DNA of 64,000 nt from Candidatus Poribacteria bacterium (GTDB lineage: Bacteria; Poribacteria; WGA-4E; WGA-3G): contig JAJDTM010000045.1 in NCBI GenBank assembly GCA_022827185.1, positions 1 to 64,000 of the forward strand, in the 5' to 3' direction. This document shows, in pieces, positions 40,717 through 50,110 of this stretch; position 1 is the stretch's first letter; each line of letters opens with the position of its first letter. The notes below the pieces were generated by a model. That model searched no databases. It was not told the DNA's origin and was given only the letters and a program-made list of their open reading frames with translations. Both the position numbers and the translations under genes were made by a program.

Positions 40717-41955
40717 CTAATCGACAGTGAACTGGATTGTATCAAAACGACGCGCGACTTCTGCAACCTTCGGTTTGAGTGCTTCAGGCGTCCCACCAGA
40801 AAGTGCTGAAACAATACATTCCGCGATGTCCGGTGCATCCGCGGGTGTCATCCCCCATCGCGTAACCTCCTGAACACCGATCCGCAATCCAGATGTGCCG
40901 ACTTCCGGTGCTAATCCTGCTGCGCCGGTAATAATATGGCACGCTTCGAGATGGTTCGCGAGCGCGCTGCCCTCTCCATACTTATCTACAATCAGTATCA
41001 AGGTATGTGAATCCGTGAAACCGAGATCCGCACCCAGCATCGGAACTCCGCGTTCCGCCAACGCTTGACCGAGTGCTTTTGCATTCGCAACAATCGCATC
41101 CGCTTGTGCTTCACCACATTCCATCCACTCTATAAACGTTCCTGCTAACGCCGGGAGCCGATTCAGGTGGTGGTTGCTCATCAGCAACGGATAGACACCC
41201 CTCGCGACCCGCTCAGCGATAGATGCATCGTTCATCAAAACCATCCCACCCTGCGGTCCCGCAAGGGTTTTATGCGTGCTGGAGATGATAACATCCGCGC
41301 CCTCTTCAAAGGGGGATTGAAACCGCCTACCGGCGATAAGTCCAATCACGTGTGAGGCATCGTAGATGAGATAGGAATCCGGATTCGCTTGGCGCATCGC
41401 CGCCTTCAACGCTCGGACAGGTTGTGGGAAGAGAAATATACCCGAACCGACGTTAATGATACTGGGTTTGTGTTTCGCAATCAGTTCAAGCGTTGCATCC
41501 AGATCAATGTTTGAACGCTGACCGTCCCACGGAATCGGAATGGATTGGAGTTCTATTTTGAGGGGTGAGGAGAGTAGTTTTTGGGCATAATGGTGTCCGT
41601 TATGAACCTCTAACGCCGTATCACCCGGCTTTGCTAATGCGAACGTCGTTGCAATCCCTGCAATGTTCCCTGATAACGGACGGAAATCGACGTGCGCTGC
41701 GCCGAAAAGTTCCTTTGCTAACGCCTGCGTGTACCCTTCTATTTCGGCAATATAGCGGTTGCCCTTGTAATTCCGTTGGTAAATGTCAACGCCAGAATAA
41801 TTCCCATACCGCCGCGCCAACCGTTCGTCAAACAGTTCTTCTACCAACGGCGAAGGCGTGTTCTCCGAAGCGATGAGATTGAGACAGGTGTCCCGATACG
41901 TTTGATGTTTATCGAGGAGTGATGTGAGTTTTTGGACTTTTGCGTTATGCGTCAT
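40717..41955 (-). CDS. serine hydroxymethyltransferase-like PLP enzyme
   Basis: The 412-residue fold-type I PLP protein has SHMT-like blocks: LNLIASENTPSPLVEE at the N-terminus, FRPLSGNIAGIATTFAL, YDASHVIGLIAG (PLP-binding Asp) and the PLP Lys in SSTHKTLAGPQGG. The typical SHMT stretch with YAEGYPG-x-RYYGG is replaced by RYGNYSGVDIYQRNYKGNRYIAE. It may therefore be a divergent SHMT or an aldolase acting on a beta-hydroxy amino acid rather than housekeeping GlyA. It is divergent to the enolase-superfamily gene at 42085, with 129 bp between. Confidence 0.75.
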   Translation of the reverse strand: MTHNAKVQKLTSLLDKHQTYRDTCLNLIASENTPSPLVEELFDERLARRYGNYSGVDIYQRNYKGNRYIAEIEGYTQALAKELFGAAHVDFRPLSGNIAGIATTFALAKPGDTALEVHNGHHYAQKLLSSPLKIELQSIPIPWDGQRSNIDLDATLELIAKHKPSIINVGSGIFLFPQPVRALKAAMRQANPDSYLIYDASHVIGLIAGRRFQSPFEEGADVIISSTHKTLAGPQGGMVLMNDASIAERVARGVYPLLMSNHHLNRLPALAGTFIEWMECGEAQADAIVANAKALGQALAERGVPMLGADLGFTDSHTLILIVDKYGEGSALANHLEACHIITGAAGLAPEVGTSGLRIGVQEVTRWGMTPADAPDIAECIVSALSGGTPEALKPKVAEVARRFDTIQFTVD

Positions 41956-42023
41956 TGAAAGAAACCCTCCATTGACAAAGTAGTAGGCACACGCCGTGTG
42001 CCGTCCAGAAAAAGATAAATTGC

Positions 42024-42052
42024 TTGACGTGCCACAAGAAATCGGTTACGAT
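42024..42052 (+). promoter_or_regulatory. promoter of the enolase-superfamily gene
   Basis: TTGACG (42024-42029), a 17-bp spacer and TACGAT (42047-42052). A perfect dyad GGCACAC-gcc-GTGTGCC (41986-42002) lies upstream in the divergent spacer and could be an operator or a dispersed palindrome. Confidence 0.5.
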
Positions 42053-42084
42053 GAAAGAAAACACACATTAGCAACGAGGACACC

Positions 42085-43437
42085 ATGCCAAAACCGACAG
42101 ATATCCGCATCCTTGACGTTCATTACAATTTTGAAGAACACCAATACCGAACCCCGCTCAAGTTCGGCGGCGTGCCGACAGATCATTGCGTCCTCTTTAA
42201 CGTCCGTATGCAAGTTCAGACGCGCGACGGAAAAGAGGCAGAAGGTAAAGGTTCCATGCCGCTCGGTAACGTCTGGGCATTCCCACCGCGCTATGTGCCC
42301 TTCGACCAGAGCCTCGCAGCGATGAAAAAACTCGCTGAATTGGCAGTAGACGCAACCCAAGATTGCGAATTATGCGCGCATCCACTCGAACTCTCCGAAG
42401 TGCTTGAACCCGAATTTTTACGAATCGCCGATGCGTTGTCTGATACGATGCAACTCGCGTCGCCGATCCCAAAACTTTGCACCGTTGTTACAACGAGTCC
42501 GATTGATGCTGCGATCCACGACGCATTTGGAAAGGCAAATGGCATCAATAGTTACGACGGCTTAGGCAAAGCCTTCATTCAGGCAGACATATCACACTTT
42601 TTGAATGAACAGTTCACCAATAAATATCTGGACCAGTATACTTCACGCCAACCGAAGCCTAACATGCCGCTCTATCACCTCATCGGTGCATTGGATCCAC
42701 TCACCGACGCGGATATTGCAGAACGTCTCAACGACGGGCTACCGGAAACACTCCCCGAATGGATTGTCGCTGATGGATTGACGCATCTAAAAATCAAACT
42801 CAACGGCGACGATCTCGACTGGGATGTCGCACGCGTCCTCGCAATTGATAAAGTCACAGCAGAAACACAGGCAGAACGCGGCGTTGATACATGGCACTAC
42901 TCAGCAGATTTCAACGAGACCTGTCAAAACGTCGAATACCTACTGGAATTCCTCAATCAGATCCAAGAAACCGAACCTAACGCTTTCCAACGTCTCGCCT
43001 ACATCGAACAACCGACCGACCGGGATTTGAAGGCACATCCCGAAAACAAAATGCACAAAGCCGCCGAGATAAAACCGGTGGTGATAGACGAATCGCTGAC
43101 CGACTTTGAGACTTTCCTATTGGCACGCGAGCAAGGATATTCCGGAGTCGCACTCAAAGCATGTAAAGGGCAGTCTCAAGCGTTGTTAATGGGTGCCGCC
43201 GCCGCAGAATACGGTATGTTCCTCGCCGTACAGGACCTGACGTGTCCGGGGGCATCGTTCTTACACTCCGCTGGACTCGCTGCGCGTATCCCCGGTGTAA
43301 CGGCTATTGAAGGCAACTCACGCCAATTCTGTCCGGGTGCCAACGACAGCTGGCGAGATGAATTTCCGTCAATTTTCGACATCACCGATGGTACAGTCGG
43401 AACGCAAGTTCTCACTGCACCGGGGCTTGGGCATTAG
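42085..43437 (+). CDS. enolase-superfamily (mandelate racemase/muconate cycloisomerase-like) protein
   Basis: The 450-residue protein has the capping domain at the N-terminus and a modified TIM barrel. Visible catalytic features are the K-x-K in HLKIKLNGDD, metal ligands in SADFNE, YIEQPTD and VIDESL, and a second-side Lys in ALKACKGQS. These would allow proton abstraction alpha to a carboxylate, as in sugar acid dehydratases or epimerases. The substrate is unknown. GAGGA lies 4 bases before the ATG. It ends overlapping the convergent small gene by 26 bp. Confidence 0.85.
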   Translation: MPKPTDIRILDVHYNFEEHQYRTPLKFGGVPTDHCVLFNVRMQVQTRDGKEAEGKGSMPLGNVWAFPPRYVPFDQSLAAMKKLAELAVDATQDCELCAHPLELSEVLEPEFLRIADALSDTMQLASPIPKLCTVVTTSPIDAAIHDAFGKANGINSYDGLGKAFIQADISHFLNEQFTNKYLDQYTSRQPKPNMPLYHLIGALDPLTDADIAERLNDGLPETLPEWIVADGLTHLKIKLNGDDLDWDVARVLAIDKVTAETQAERGVDTWHYSADFNETCQNVEYLLEFLNQIQETEPNAFQRLAYIEQPTDRDLKAHPENKMHKAAEIKPVVIDESLTDFETFLLAREQGYSGVALKACKGQSQALLMGAAAAEYGMFLAVQDLTCPGASFLHSAGLAARIPGVTAIEGNSRQFCPGANDSWRDEFPSIFDITDGTVGTQVLTAPGLGH

Positions 43438-43759
43438 TCTCTGCTTCGCTGTCGGCGACAGTAATATTGGTGACAACGTTTCGCTGCTCAGGCAGTCGAA
43501 CAGGGAAATCTTTAATCGCCTCATCAACCAATTCTTTCACGATCGCTTTAACCGAGTCAAACGGTATACATTCAAGGACGATAATGGCGCGGTGTTTTGA
43601 TGGTGCGATGTTATAAGTCAGCCCATACTGGAGTCCCAATTGCATCAGTTCCGGTTCAATACTGATAGAAATCTGCCGACACTCCTCCGGCGTGATGTAA
43701 AAACTATCAACGATGAAGTGCGTGTGAATCCACGCCTCTTTTTCTTCAACAATCTTCAT
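43412..43759 (-). CDS. hypothetical protein
   Basis: This 115-residue soluble protein begins MKIVEEKEAWIHTHFIVDSF. It has an alpha/beta pattern and an acidic, low-complexity C-terminus (DSEAETNAQAPVQ). No family was recognised. I start at 43759 with AAGGT about 12 bases upstream. Sequence further upstream in the frame belongs to the dispersed repeat (43806-43858) also seen at 25918-25990. The 3' end overlaps the enolase-superfamily gene tail-to-tail. Confidence 0.55.
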   Translation of the reverse strand: MKIVEEKEAWIHTHFIVDSFYITPEECRQISISIEPELMQLGLQYGLTYNIAPSKHRAIIVLECIPFDSVKAIVKELVDEAIKDFPVRLPEQRNVVTNITVADSEAETNAQAPVQ

Positions 43760-43925
43760 ATTTTTAATTTTACCTTGCGGTTCGGTCAGGTAGGTTAGAA
43801 ATTTCACGTTCCGTTTCGTATATCCGCCCTCCACTACGTTACGGGCTACGTGCCTTGGATCTTGAAAAAATAGCTATCTCTTAATTCTACCTTATCGTCC
43901 ATTGTAGTATTAACAGCGAAAAGTG

Positions 43926-45584
43926 TCAATGCTGTGAAAATGTTACAAATTGCCGAATCGGTACTTCACCGAATTGTTGAACCTCGCCATTGTGCCAGCG
44001 AATCTTGAGACGCTCTACACGTGAGGCACTGCCCAACCCGAAGAAGAGGCGGAGGTCATTCCCTGAAAGATAACTCGCGCCACAGACGATCTCTCTTAAA
44101 AACGTCGTCCCGTCTGCCACTAATTGAACTCGCGCACCAATCGCATCGGTGTTGCCATCTGCGCCTACCAATTTTACCGTTAGCCACGCGTTCGTATTGC
44201 CGACCTCGTTACGCAAGATAACCGCTGGGCGGTTTGACTGACACAGCACAACATCAACATCGCCATCCATATCTATATCCCCAAAGAGCATGCCGCGCAC
44301 TACGTAAGGCGTTTCATTCAAACCCGCTTCAGCAGTGATTTCAGTGAAGACCACGCTGCTTTCTGAGGTGCCACCTCGGTTATGAAAAAGCTGCACAGGC
44401 TGTGCGTAACGCATCTTCGCATCAATCTGCTCCACATTGTCCCAGATATGTCCATTCCCGACGAGTATATCTAACCAGCCGTCGTTATCGAAATCAATGA
44501 AACGGGTGCCGAAACCGAGTGAATAGAAGGACGGATCAGCGAGGTTTGTGTCGAATGTAACATCCTCAAAATAGCCATCGCCATCGTTCTGCATGAGGCA
44601 GTTCGCCTCCAACGAGAAATTCGATACCCAGAGATCAATATCACCGTCGTTATCATAATCCGCCGCGTCTATTCCCATAGAACCGTTTGCCAAGCCATCA
44701 CCGTTGTATGCAACACCACGAAGGACACCTTCTTCTTGAAAAGTCCCGTCGCCCTGATTGATAAAAAGCGTATTCGGAGACATATCGTTTGCGACGTAGA
44801 TGTCCAACCATCCGTCGTTGTTCACATCGGTAAAGACAACACCTAACCCACGCGTCGTTGGCTCATAGACCCCCGCGGATTCAGTAATATCTGTAAATGT
44901 GCCATCGCCGTTATTCCGGTAAAGCACATCGGCAATGCCGTGATATTCATTCGGACCGCAGTAGATACGCAAAGTGTTCTTGTAATAGCACGGGATGTCG
45001 GTTTCGAGTGCGTATTCAACATAGTTGCAGACATAGAGATCCAAATCCCCGTCCCTGTCAATGTCAGCAAACGCGGCACTCGCACTCAATAGCGGGCAAC
45101 CTACCTGTGCCTGCTCGGTTACGTCGGTAAATGTGCCATCACCATTGTTGCGATAAAGCACATTTTTCCCCAAGTTCGTTACGTACAGGTCGCGATATCC
45201 ATCAGAATTGTAATCCGCAGCGACAGCACCAAGTCCATAGCCGGTATCACCGACGTTCGCAGTTTCTGTGATGTCAACGAAGCCGCCAACATCGTTTCGA
45301 TAGAGCCGATTTTGAGGTTGTGGTTCCGTTTTTAGAGAAAGGGAATTGCCTTGAACGAGATAGAGATCCAAGTCTTCGTCGTTATCGAAGTCAAAGAGTG
45401 CCCCGCCGCTGCCCATCGTTTCAACGAGTCGGCGTTCCGCAGAAAACCCGTTGACATGCTTGAAGTCAAGTCCCATGGCATCGGTCACATCGCGAAAATA
45501 AGGTTCAGCACTACCGTGCTGTGGAAGCATGAAGAGGAAAAGAGGGACCAACAGACAGAACCGGTAGTGTTTTCGTTGGAACAT
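43926..45584 (-). CDS. secreted CRTAC1-family protein (FG-GAP/VCBS repeats plus ASPIC/UnbV)
   Basis: The 552-residue protein has a signal peptide (FCLLVPLFLFMLPQHGSA) and about seven FG-GAP/VCBS repeats with calcium-binding D-x-D-x-D-G-type loops, for example DFDNDEDLDLYLVQ, DIDRDGDLDLYVCNY and DYDNDGDIDLWVSN. It ends in an ASPIC/UnbV domain (TVKLVGADGNTDAIGARVQL...LRLFFGLGSA...IRWHNGEVQ). It is predicted to be an exported calcium-binding propeller. It is the last gene of a four-gene secreted-protein operon, 13 bp after the SUMF1-like gene. Confidence 0.92.
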   Translation of the reverse strand: MFQRKHYRFCLLVPLFLFMLPQHGSAEPYFRDVTDAMGLDFKHVNGFSAERRLVETMGSGGALFDFDNDEDLDLYLVQGNSLSLKTEPQPQNRLYRNDVGGFVDITETANVGDTGYGLGAVAADYNSDGYRDLYVTNLGKNVLYRNNGDGTFTDVTEQAQVGCPLLSASAAFADIDRDGDLDLYVCNYVEYALETDIPCYYKNTLRIYCGPNEYHGIADVLYRNNGDGTFTDITESAGVYEPTTRGLGVVFTDVNNDGWLDIYVANDMSPNTLFINQGDGTFQEEGVLRGVAYNGDGLANGSMGIDAADYDNDGDIDLWVSNFSLEANCLMQNDGDGYFEDVTFDTNLADPSFYSLGFGTRFIDFDNDGWLDILVGNGHIWDNVEQIDAKMRYAQPVQLFHNRGGTSESSVVFTEITAEAGLNETPYVVRGMLFGDIDMDGDVDVVLCQSNRPAVILRNEVGNTNAWLTVKLVGADGNTDAIGARVQLVADGTTFLREIVCGASYLSGNDLRLFFGLGSASRVERLKIRWHNGEVQQFGEVPIRQFVTFSQH

Positions 45585-45597
45585 AGTAATAGGTAGG

Positions 45598-46476
45598 TTA
45601 GTTTTTGATTTCTGGGCGCGGACGCACTACCCGGAACCCAATCGTATGTGTTGAATCCAGCGGATAAAATTTGAACCGCAAACTTGAACGGAGGAACGCG
45701 CTGCCGACATCCCACGCGCCCCCTCGAATCACTCTTGCGCGCAGTACATCGCGGAAACGGAGATTCAGCGGATTGCGTGGCACACCTTCCCCGTTTCGCT
45801 GATAAGCTGTCGGATTGTATTCATCAAGGCACCATTCCCAAACGTTACCAGCGAGATCCGCGATACCGTCCGGCGATTCACCTTTCGGAAATTGACCCAC
45901 CGGCATCGGGCGATTGTAGCGACGTGCAAAGTTGGCATGTTGACGTGTTTTCGGGGGTGTGTCTCCCCAGGGGTATCTTCGTGACGCTGTGCCGCGCGCG
46001 GCACGTTCCCACTGCGCTTCCGTCGGCAGACTGCCACCGATCCACTCCGCGAACGCTTGGGCATCGAACCAAGTCACCCCGACAACGGGTTGTGTATCGC
46101 CGTTAAGCGTCTCATCTTCCCACGTTTTTTCGCTGTTGTGTCCGCGCGGTGTAGGACGGTTCGTTGCTTGAATGAAGGCGCGGTATTGCGCGTTAGTAAT
46201 CTCATACCGTGAGATTTCGTAAGCACTCAGATAGACCTGATGTTGTGGGAATTCAGCATCAAAGGTATGCTGCTCCAGCATAGAACTCCGCAATTTCGCA
46301 TCTTCGTATGCAGCCTCCGCTTCTTCGGCTGTTGAACCCATCAGAAACGTGCTTTCCGGAATAGAGACCCATTCTATAGTAGTAAGAACCTGTTGAGCCT
46401 CCTTGCTAACTTCAGCAGCAAAACCACCACAGATGGCAAGGAAAAATCCAGCAACTATAAAACACGCGCATTTCAT
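45598..46476 (-). CDS. secreted SUMF1/formylglycine-generating-enzyme-like protein without catalytic Cys
   Basis: The 292-residue protein has a signal peptide (CACFIVAGFFLAICGGFAAE). The FGE-sulfatase domain includes FLMGS, YEITNAQYRAF, GVTWFDAQAFAEW, LPTEAQWERAARG, YPWGD, DLAGNVWEWCLDEY and RVIRGGAWDV. True FGE carries a catalytic Cys pair in the final strand region. Here that part reads SSLRFKFYPLDSTHTIGFRVVR, without cysteine. It is therefore probably a binding protein built on the FGE fold. The start at 46476 has AAAGGA upstream. It is third in the secreted operon. Confidence 0.85.
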   Translation of the reverse strand: MKCACFIVAGFFLAICGGFAAEVSKEAQQVLTTIEWVSIPESTFLMGSTAEEAEAAYEDAKLRSSMLEQHTFDAEFPQHQVYLSAYEISRYEITNAQYRAFIQATNRPTPRGHNSEKTWEDETLNGDTQPVVGVTWFDAQAFAEWIGGSLPTEAQWERAARGTASRRYPWGDTPPKTRQHANFARRYNRPMPVGQFPKGESPDGIADLAGNVWEWCLDEYNPTAYQRNGEGVPRNPLNLRFRDVLRARVIRGGAWDVGSAFLRSSLRFKFYPLDSTHTIGFRVVRPRPEIKN

Positions 46477-46517
46477 TTCCAAGTAAATCCTTTATGCCTC
46501 TCCGAACTTATGCAAAG

Positions 46518-47321
46518 TTAGCGACGACTCGGCACGCCATGCCGACGTTTTAGGTCGCCCCAAGCAATCGGCAATTTCGCACGCGGCGAGACATCAAATG
46601 GCACGAGAAGGTCTTCAAAGTACTCATACTGCGCAATCTGTTTGCCTTTACCGTCGCAGATACCGACGTAAATGCCGACCTCAAGCGGTTCATCGAACTC
46701 CTGTTCAGTTTCACCGACATCAATCCATTTGTCGTTGGCTTTCCGTTTCCACCACGCCGTAAAGGTGTCGTCCACACGGCGGAGCCGCATGTAAATATCC
46801 ATCTCGCCTGCCGGGTCTTGGAAATTGGGAACCGTACCGACCAGCCCCTCACCGCCATCAAACTGCCGTTTCTGATACTGGATGACAGCATTGTTACCGT
46901 TTGCGGGCCCCCGTCCCCAGAGTTTAAGCGTCACCCATTCGCCTTCACGACCTTGACGGTCCTTCGTTGTTGGCGAGTAGGCAGCGATACCCGCGACGAC
47001 GCAGGCATCTTCGTAATCCATATAGAGATGTGTCTCTACGTCAAAATCGCCTTCATGCTCCTGATAGAGCCGATTCGTTGTGTCCGAGGGCCAGAGATTC
47101 CGATTCAGTTCACCCGTGACGTGAAGCCATCCGGCTTTCGTTTTGCCCATATCCCACTTCTTCGGTTCAACGCCTGCTTCGTCAGAAGTCTTCCACTTCC
47201 AATTCGGGTTCTTCAAAGTGTTCCCATCAAACGGATCCCCCAGAGAAGGTGCTGCCGCAACAGAGAAAACACCGAAAACCGTAACAATGCCAATAAGCAA
47301 TAAAGTAACTACTACTTTCAA
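46518..47321 (-). CDS. secreted concanavalin A-like protein with W-tail, copy 1
   Basis: The 267-residue protein starts at TTG with GGAG 8 bases upstream. It has a signal peptide (VVVTLLLIGIVTVFGVFSVAAA). The body resembles the DUF1349/LamG-like jelly-roll: DPFDGNTL, TNRLYQEHEGDFDVETHLYMDYEDACVVAGI and EPLEVGIYVGICDG. It carries the tail KLPIAWGDLKRR, followed by seven extra residues (HGVPSRR). The fold suggests glycan or ligand binding. It is about half identical to the protein at 47396. Confidence 0.78.
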   Translation of the reverse strand: MKVVVTLLLIGIVTVFGVFSVAAAPSLGDPFDGNTLKNPNWKWKTSDEAGVEPKKWDMGKTKAGWLHVTGELNRNLWPSDTTNRLYQEHEGDFDVETHLYMDYEDACVVAGIAAYSPTTKDRQGREGEWVTLKLWGRGPANGNNAVIQYQKRQFDGGEGLVGTVPNFQDPAGEMDIYMRLRRVDDTFTAWWKRKANDKWIDVGETEQEFDEPLEVGIYVGICDGKGKQIAQYEYFEDLLVPFDVSPRAKLPIAWGDLKRRHGVPSRR

Positions 47322-47395
47322 ATCCTATCTCCATAAAAATGCTGGCGGTATTTGGGACCGCCAGCGATTCAAAAAACTATGAACAGTACTTACTA

Positions 47396-48175
47396 CTACC
47401 GATTTTTCAATTCACCCCACGTGACTGCAAGTCGACCGCGCGGATCAACAGGCGTTACGGGGCTTGAGGCTTCTCGGAAATAGTCAAACATGACCGTCAT
47501 CCTGCCTGCGTCGCTTTGACCTTCACAGATGCCGACATAAAGACCGACCTCAAGAGGTTCAGCGAGTTCATTGGTCACTTTTCCGACGGAGACCCAGTCG
47601 CCTTCCGCATTCGGCTTGAACCAAGACTCATATTCGTCGCCATTACGCTGGACGCGTAATTCAACGGGAATAACGCCTTGATCAGGATTATAGTCTGGTT
47701 GTGTACCGACATATCCCAAATCAGCAGCATCATTTTGACGGCGCTGGTATTGGAGCACCGCATTATTACCTTGCGCAGCACCACGTCCCCACAACTTCAA
47801 CGTCACCCACTGACCATCACGGTCTTGGTGATCCTTCGTCGTTGCAGAATACACGATGATGCCAGCAACAGTACAAGCGTCTCCATAATCGACCGTCATT
47901 GACGTTTCAATGTCAAACTGGTCTTGATCTGTGATCTGATAAAAACGTGTGCTGGTATCATCACCCCACACATTTTGATCGAAACCTGCTTCAGCAATAA
48001 GCATGCCACCCTTTAGTTCCCAAGGGCTTTTGTCGCCATCCTTGACTTGCCAGAAAGATTCAAGATCTTGACCGGCTCCAGCAAATTCGTCGCTCAGCAA
48101 TGTCTGCGCGAAAACACCAGGGATGAAGCATGCAGATAGAAACAAAATTGCAACTATACAAGTAATCTGTTTCAT
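47396..48175 (-). CDS. secreted concanavalin A-like protein with W-tail, copy 2
   Basis: The 259-residue protein has signal peptide ITCIVAILFLSACFIPGVFAQ and the same jelly-roll blocks as its neighbour (TRFYQITDQDQFDIETSMTVDYGDACTVAGI, EPLEVGLYVGICEGQ). It ends in RLAVTWGELKNR. It is the first gene of the four-gene operon and follows a good promoter. The gap to its paralogue is 74 bp. Confidence 0.78.
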   Translation of the reverse strand: MKQITCIVAILFLSACFIPGVFAQTLLSDEFAGAGQDLESFWQVKDGDKSPWELKGGMLIAEAGFDQNVWGDDTSTRFYQITDQDQFDIETSMTVDYGDACTVAGIIVYSATTKDHQDRDGQWVTLKLWGRGAAQGNNAVLQYQRRQNDAADLGYVGTQPDYNPDQGVIPVELRVQRNGDEYESWFKPNAEGDWVSVGKVTNELAEPLEVGLYVGICEGQSDAGRMTVMFDYFREASSPVTPVDPRGRLAVTWGELKNR

Positions 48176-48290
48176 TACATATCCTTTCCATTCTATTTTT
48201 TGTATAGAACAGCACCTTTCGATTTTGAGCGAGTGCTTTTTCTCTCACATAACCTTTGGTTCCGTTCGTACACATGAATTAGTTTAATAT

Positions 48291-48319
48291 ATTTTACCAC
48301 ATCAATTGGAAAAATTCAA
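48291..48319 (-). promoter_or_regulatory. promoter of the secreted-protein operon
   Basis: TTGAAT (complement of 48314-48319), 17-bp spacer and TAAAAT (complement of 48291-48296), about 115 bases upstream of the first gene. Confidence 0.5.
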
Positions 48320-48463
48320 CTTTTTTCTTCCTATTTCGTAACTTAACAATGAATCTAAGAAAGATTGCAGATCTCCTTGCAATGCGTGTTACGAATATGT
48401 TAAAATTCAGAATTAATCGTGATTCAGTCTCAATTACATATTATTTCCTTTAGGAGGCAGATT

Positions 48464-49228
48464 ATGAAGGTAGGTATTCGGGATGGAATGTTGCCCGGTT
48501 CGTTTGAAGAATCGTTTCAGAAAGCAAAAGATATTGGGTTTGATGGCATTGAGGTTTGTATGGGAGCCAATTACCGTGAACATCCGCTCTGGCAGGAAGG
48601 CGGGATTGATAAGGTGAACTCTTTAGCAGAAGCCGCAGGCATCGAGGTACCCTCACTGTCCCCGGGCGGTTTCACTGCTTTTTCGTTCATGCATCCGACG
48701 GACAGCACGCGGAGCGAAGGGATCGCGAAGTTGCAATATCTCGCGGAGACCTGTCCGCAACTCGGCGCGACGGTGATTTTAGTCCCTTTTTTCGGGGGCG
48801 GTCAGATCCAAAACGATCACATTAACGCATCGCGATTCATTGACGGTTTGAAAGCCGCAGCGGAAACCGCCGAAAAACACGGGGTCTCGCTCGCAATCGA
48901 ATCGACTCTGAGTGGGGAACAACACCAACAGATCATTGATAACGTCGGCTCATCAGCCGTTGGTGTCTATTATGATATGGGCAACGCGACCGGGTTGGGC
49001 TACGATTCACCGTCTGAGATTCGGAACTTAGGCAGCGCGATTACACAGATGCACATTAAGGACACCGGGGGCAATCACGCTGGTGAAGGCGATGTCGATT
49101 TTCCCGCAGTCTTTGATGCTGCACACGCCGTCGGATACGACAGTTGGTTCGTCCTGGAGACACCGGGCAAGGATGATCCGGTTGCATCAGCGGCAAAGAA
49201 TCTCAATTTCGTGAGGAACAACTTTTGA
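48464..49228 (+). CDS. sugar phosphate isomerase/epimerase (AP-endonuclease-2-like TIM barrel)
   Basis: The 254-residue protein has the xylose isomerase-like barrel: GFDGIEVCMG, LAETCPQLGATVILVPFFGGG, HGVSLAIESTL (metal Glu), VGVYYDMGNATG (Asp), ITQMHIKDTGG (His) and DSWFVLETPG (Glu). This is the metal set of IolE/IolI and tagatose-epimerase types. The exact sugar is unknown, but a link to the inositol genes earlier in the window is conceivable. AGGAGG lies 6 bases before 48464. TTGCAA/TTAAAA at 48377-48405 could be its promoter. Confidence 0.85.
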   Translation: MKVGIRDGMLPGSFEESFQKAKDIGFDGIEVCMGANYREHPLWQEGGIDKVNSLAEAAGIEVPSLSPGGFTAFSFMHPTDSTRSEGIAKLQYLAETCPQLGATVILVPFFGGGQIQNDHINASRFIDGLKAAAETAEKHGVSLAIESTLSGEQHQQIIDNVGSSAVGVYYDMGNATGLGYDSPSEIRNLGSAITQMHIKDTGGNHAGEGDVDFPAVFDAAHAVGYDSWFVLETPGKDDPVASAAKNLNFVRNNF

Positions 49229-49306
49229 GGCAACGGCAAAGGTCTCATCTGTTATCGGAGATTTGTAGTTTCAATATGAGCACCCGTCCTATATGGAGGA
49301 GTTGGC

Positions 49307-50110
49307 ATGAATAGCCCAAAAACGATAGTCCCCCGCTCCGAAAGCGAAAAACTGCTGTCCCTGCCGACGCGCGAAGCAGAGCAACTCTTTCAAAGCTATG
49401 AAAAACAACATCAATTGGAGATTCTCAGTGCAACCCGTAACCCAAAATCACGGGAGCAACTCTATTATCTTGTACCTGACTGCACGGAACTTATTCAGGA
49501 AAGTCCTACGGAGGATGTACTTCAGGTTTTGGATACAATGCTCGGCACTGGGCTTGCTTCAGTACTATTGCCCTGTCTTTCCAACGATCAATTTGAGGAA
49601 CTGTTAGATATCGCTGTCTGGCGTAATGGGAAACTTGATGAAGCGTCATTGGACCTCTGGCTCTTTGAACTCTCTGAATGTGAACGTGACGAGCTCGGGC
49701 GGTTTCTTAGAGAACTTGACCTGCGGTTACTCGCGGCCCTCCTCCATGGACGCATCAAAATCCAAGATGAACACGTCGGCTTGCTGCTTGAAGCCGGGCT
49801 TTTGGATCCGACTTCATCAGTCCTTGATTATGCCGACGAACGCGCTCGCGCAATTTCCGACGCTATCTGGGAAGCGGACCATGAGATATTTGAGATGCTC
49901 ATCAGCGAACTCTTCGCTATTGATACCGAAGGGAACGTGGATGAAGAACTTGCCGCTATTTTCGATGCCGCACAGGCAGACAGAGCCGAACGTGTCGTTG
50001 AACGCGATAAAGAGGCTGGCATCGACGTAACCGAAGCCGACCTCATGGAAAAGGTTGACTTAAATCTGATTACACTTGATGAGGACGAGGAAGCCGATGA
50101 CGACGAATAA
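49307..50110 (+). CDS. DUF6178-like protein, N-terminal half
   Basis: The 267-residue protein is acidic and helical (SESEKLLSLPTREAEQLFQSYEKQ; LYYLVPDCTELIQESPTEDVLQVLD; DEASLDLWLFELSE). The pattern resembles the first half of DUF6178 proteins, whose function is unknown. The C-terminus is very acidic (LDEDEEADDDE). It overlaps the next gene by 14 bp, and both halves appear to belong to the same family. GGAGG precedes the ATG. Confidence 0.65.
   Translation: MNSPKTIVPRSESEKLLSLPTREAEQLFQSYEKQHQLEILSATRNPKSREQLYYLVPDCTELIQESPTEDVLQVLDTMLGTGLASVLLPCLSNDQFEELLDIAVWRNGKLDEASLDLWLFELSECERDELGRFLRELDLRLLAALLHGRIKIQDEHVGLLLEAGLLDPTSSVLDYADERARAISDAIWEADHEIFEMLISELFAIDTEGNVDEELAAIFDAAQADRAERVVERDKEAGIDVTEADLMEKVDLNLITLDEDEEADDDE

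Noticed and set aside
41986..42002. GGCACAC/GTGTGCC dyad as a specific operator
   Set aside because: It may be another dispersed palindrome. With one copy and no regulator gene adjacent I mention it only within the promoter entry and the SHMT/enolase finding.
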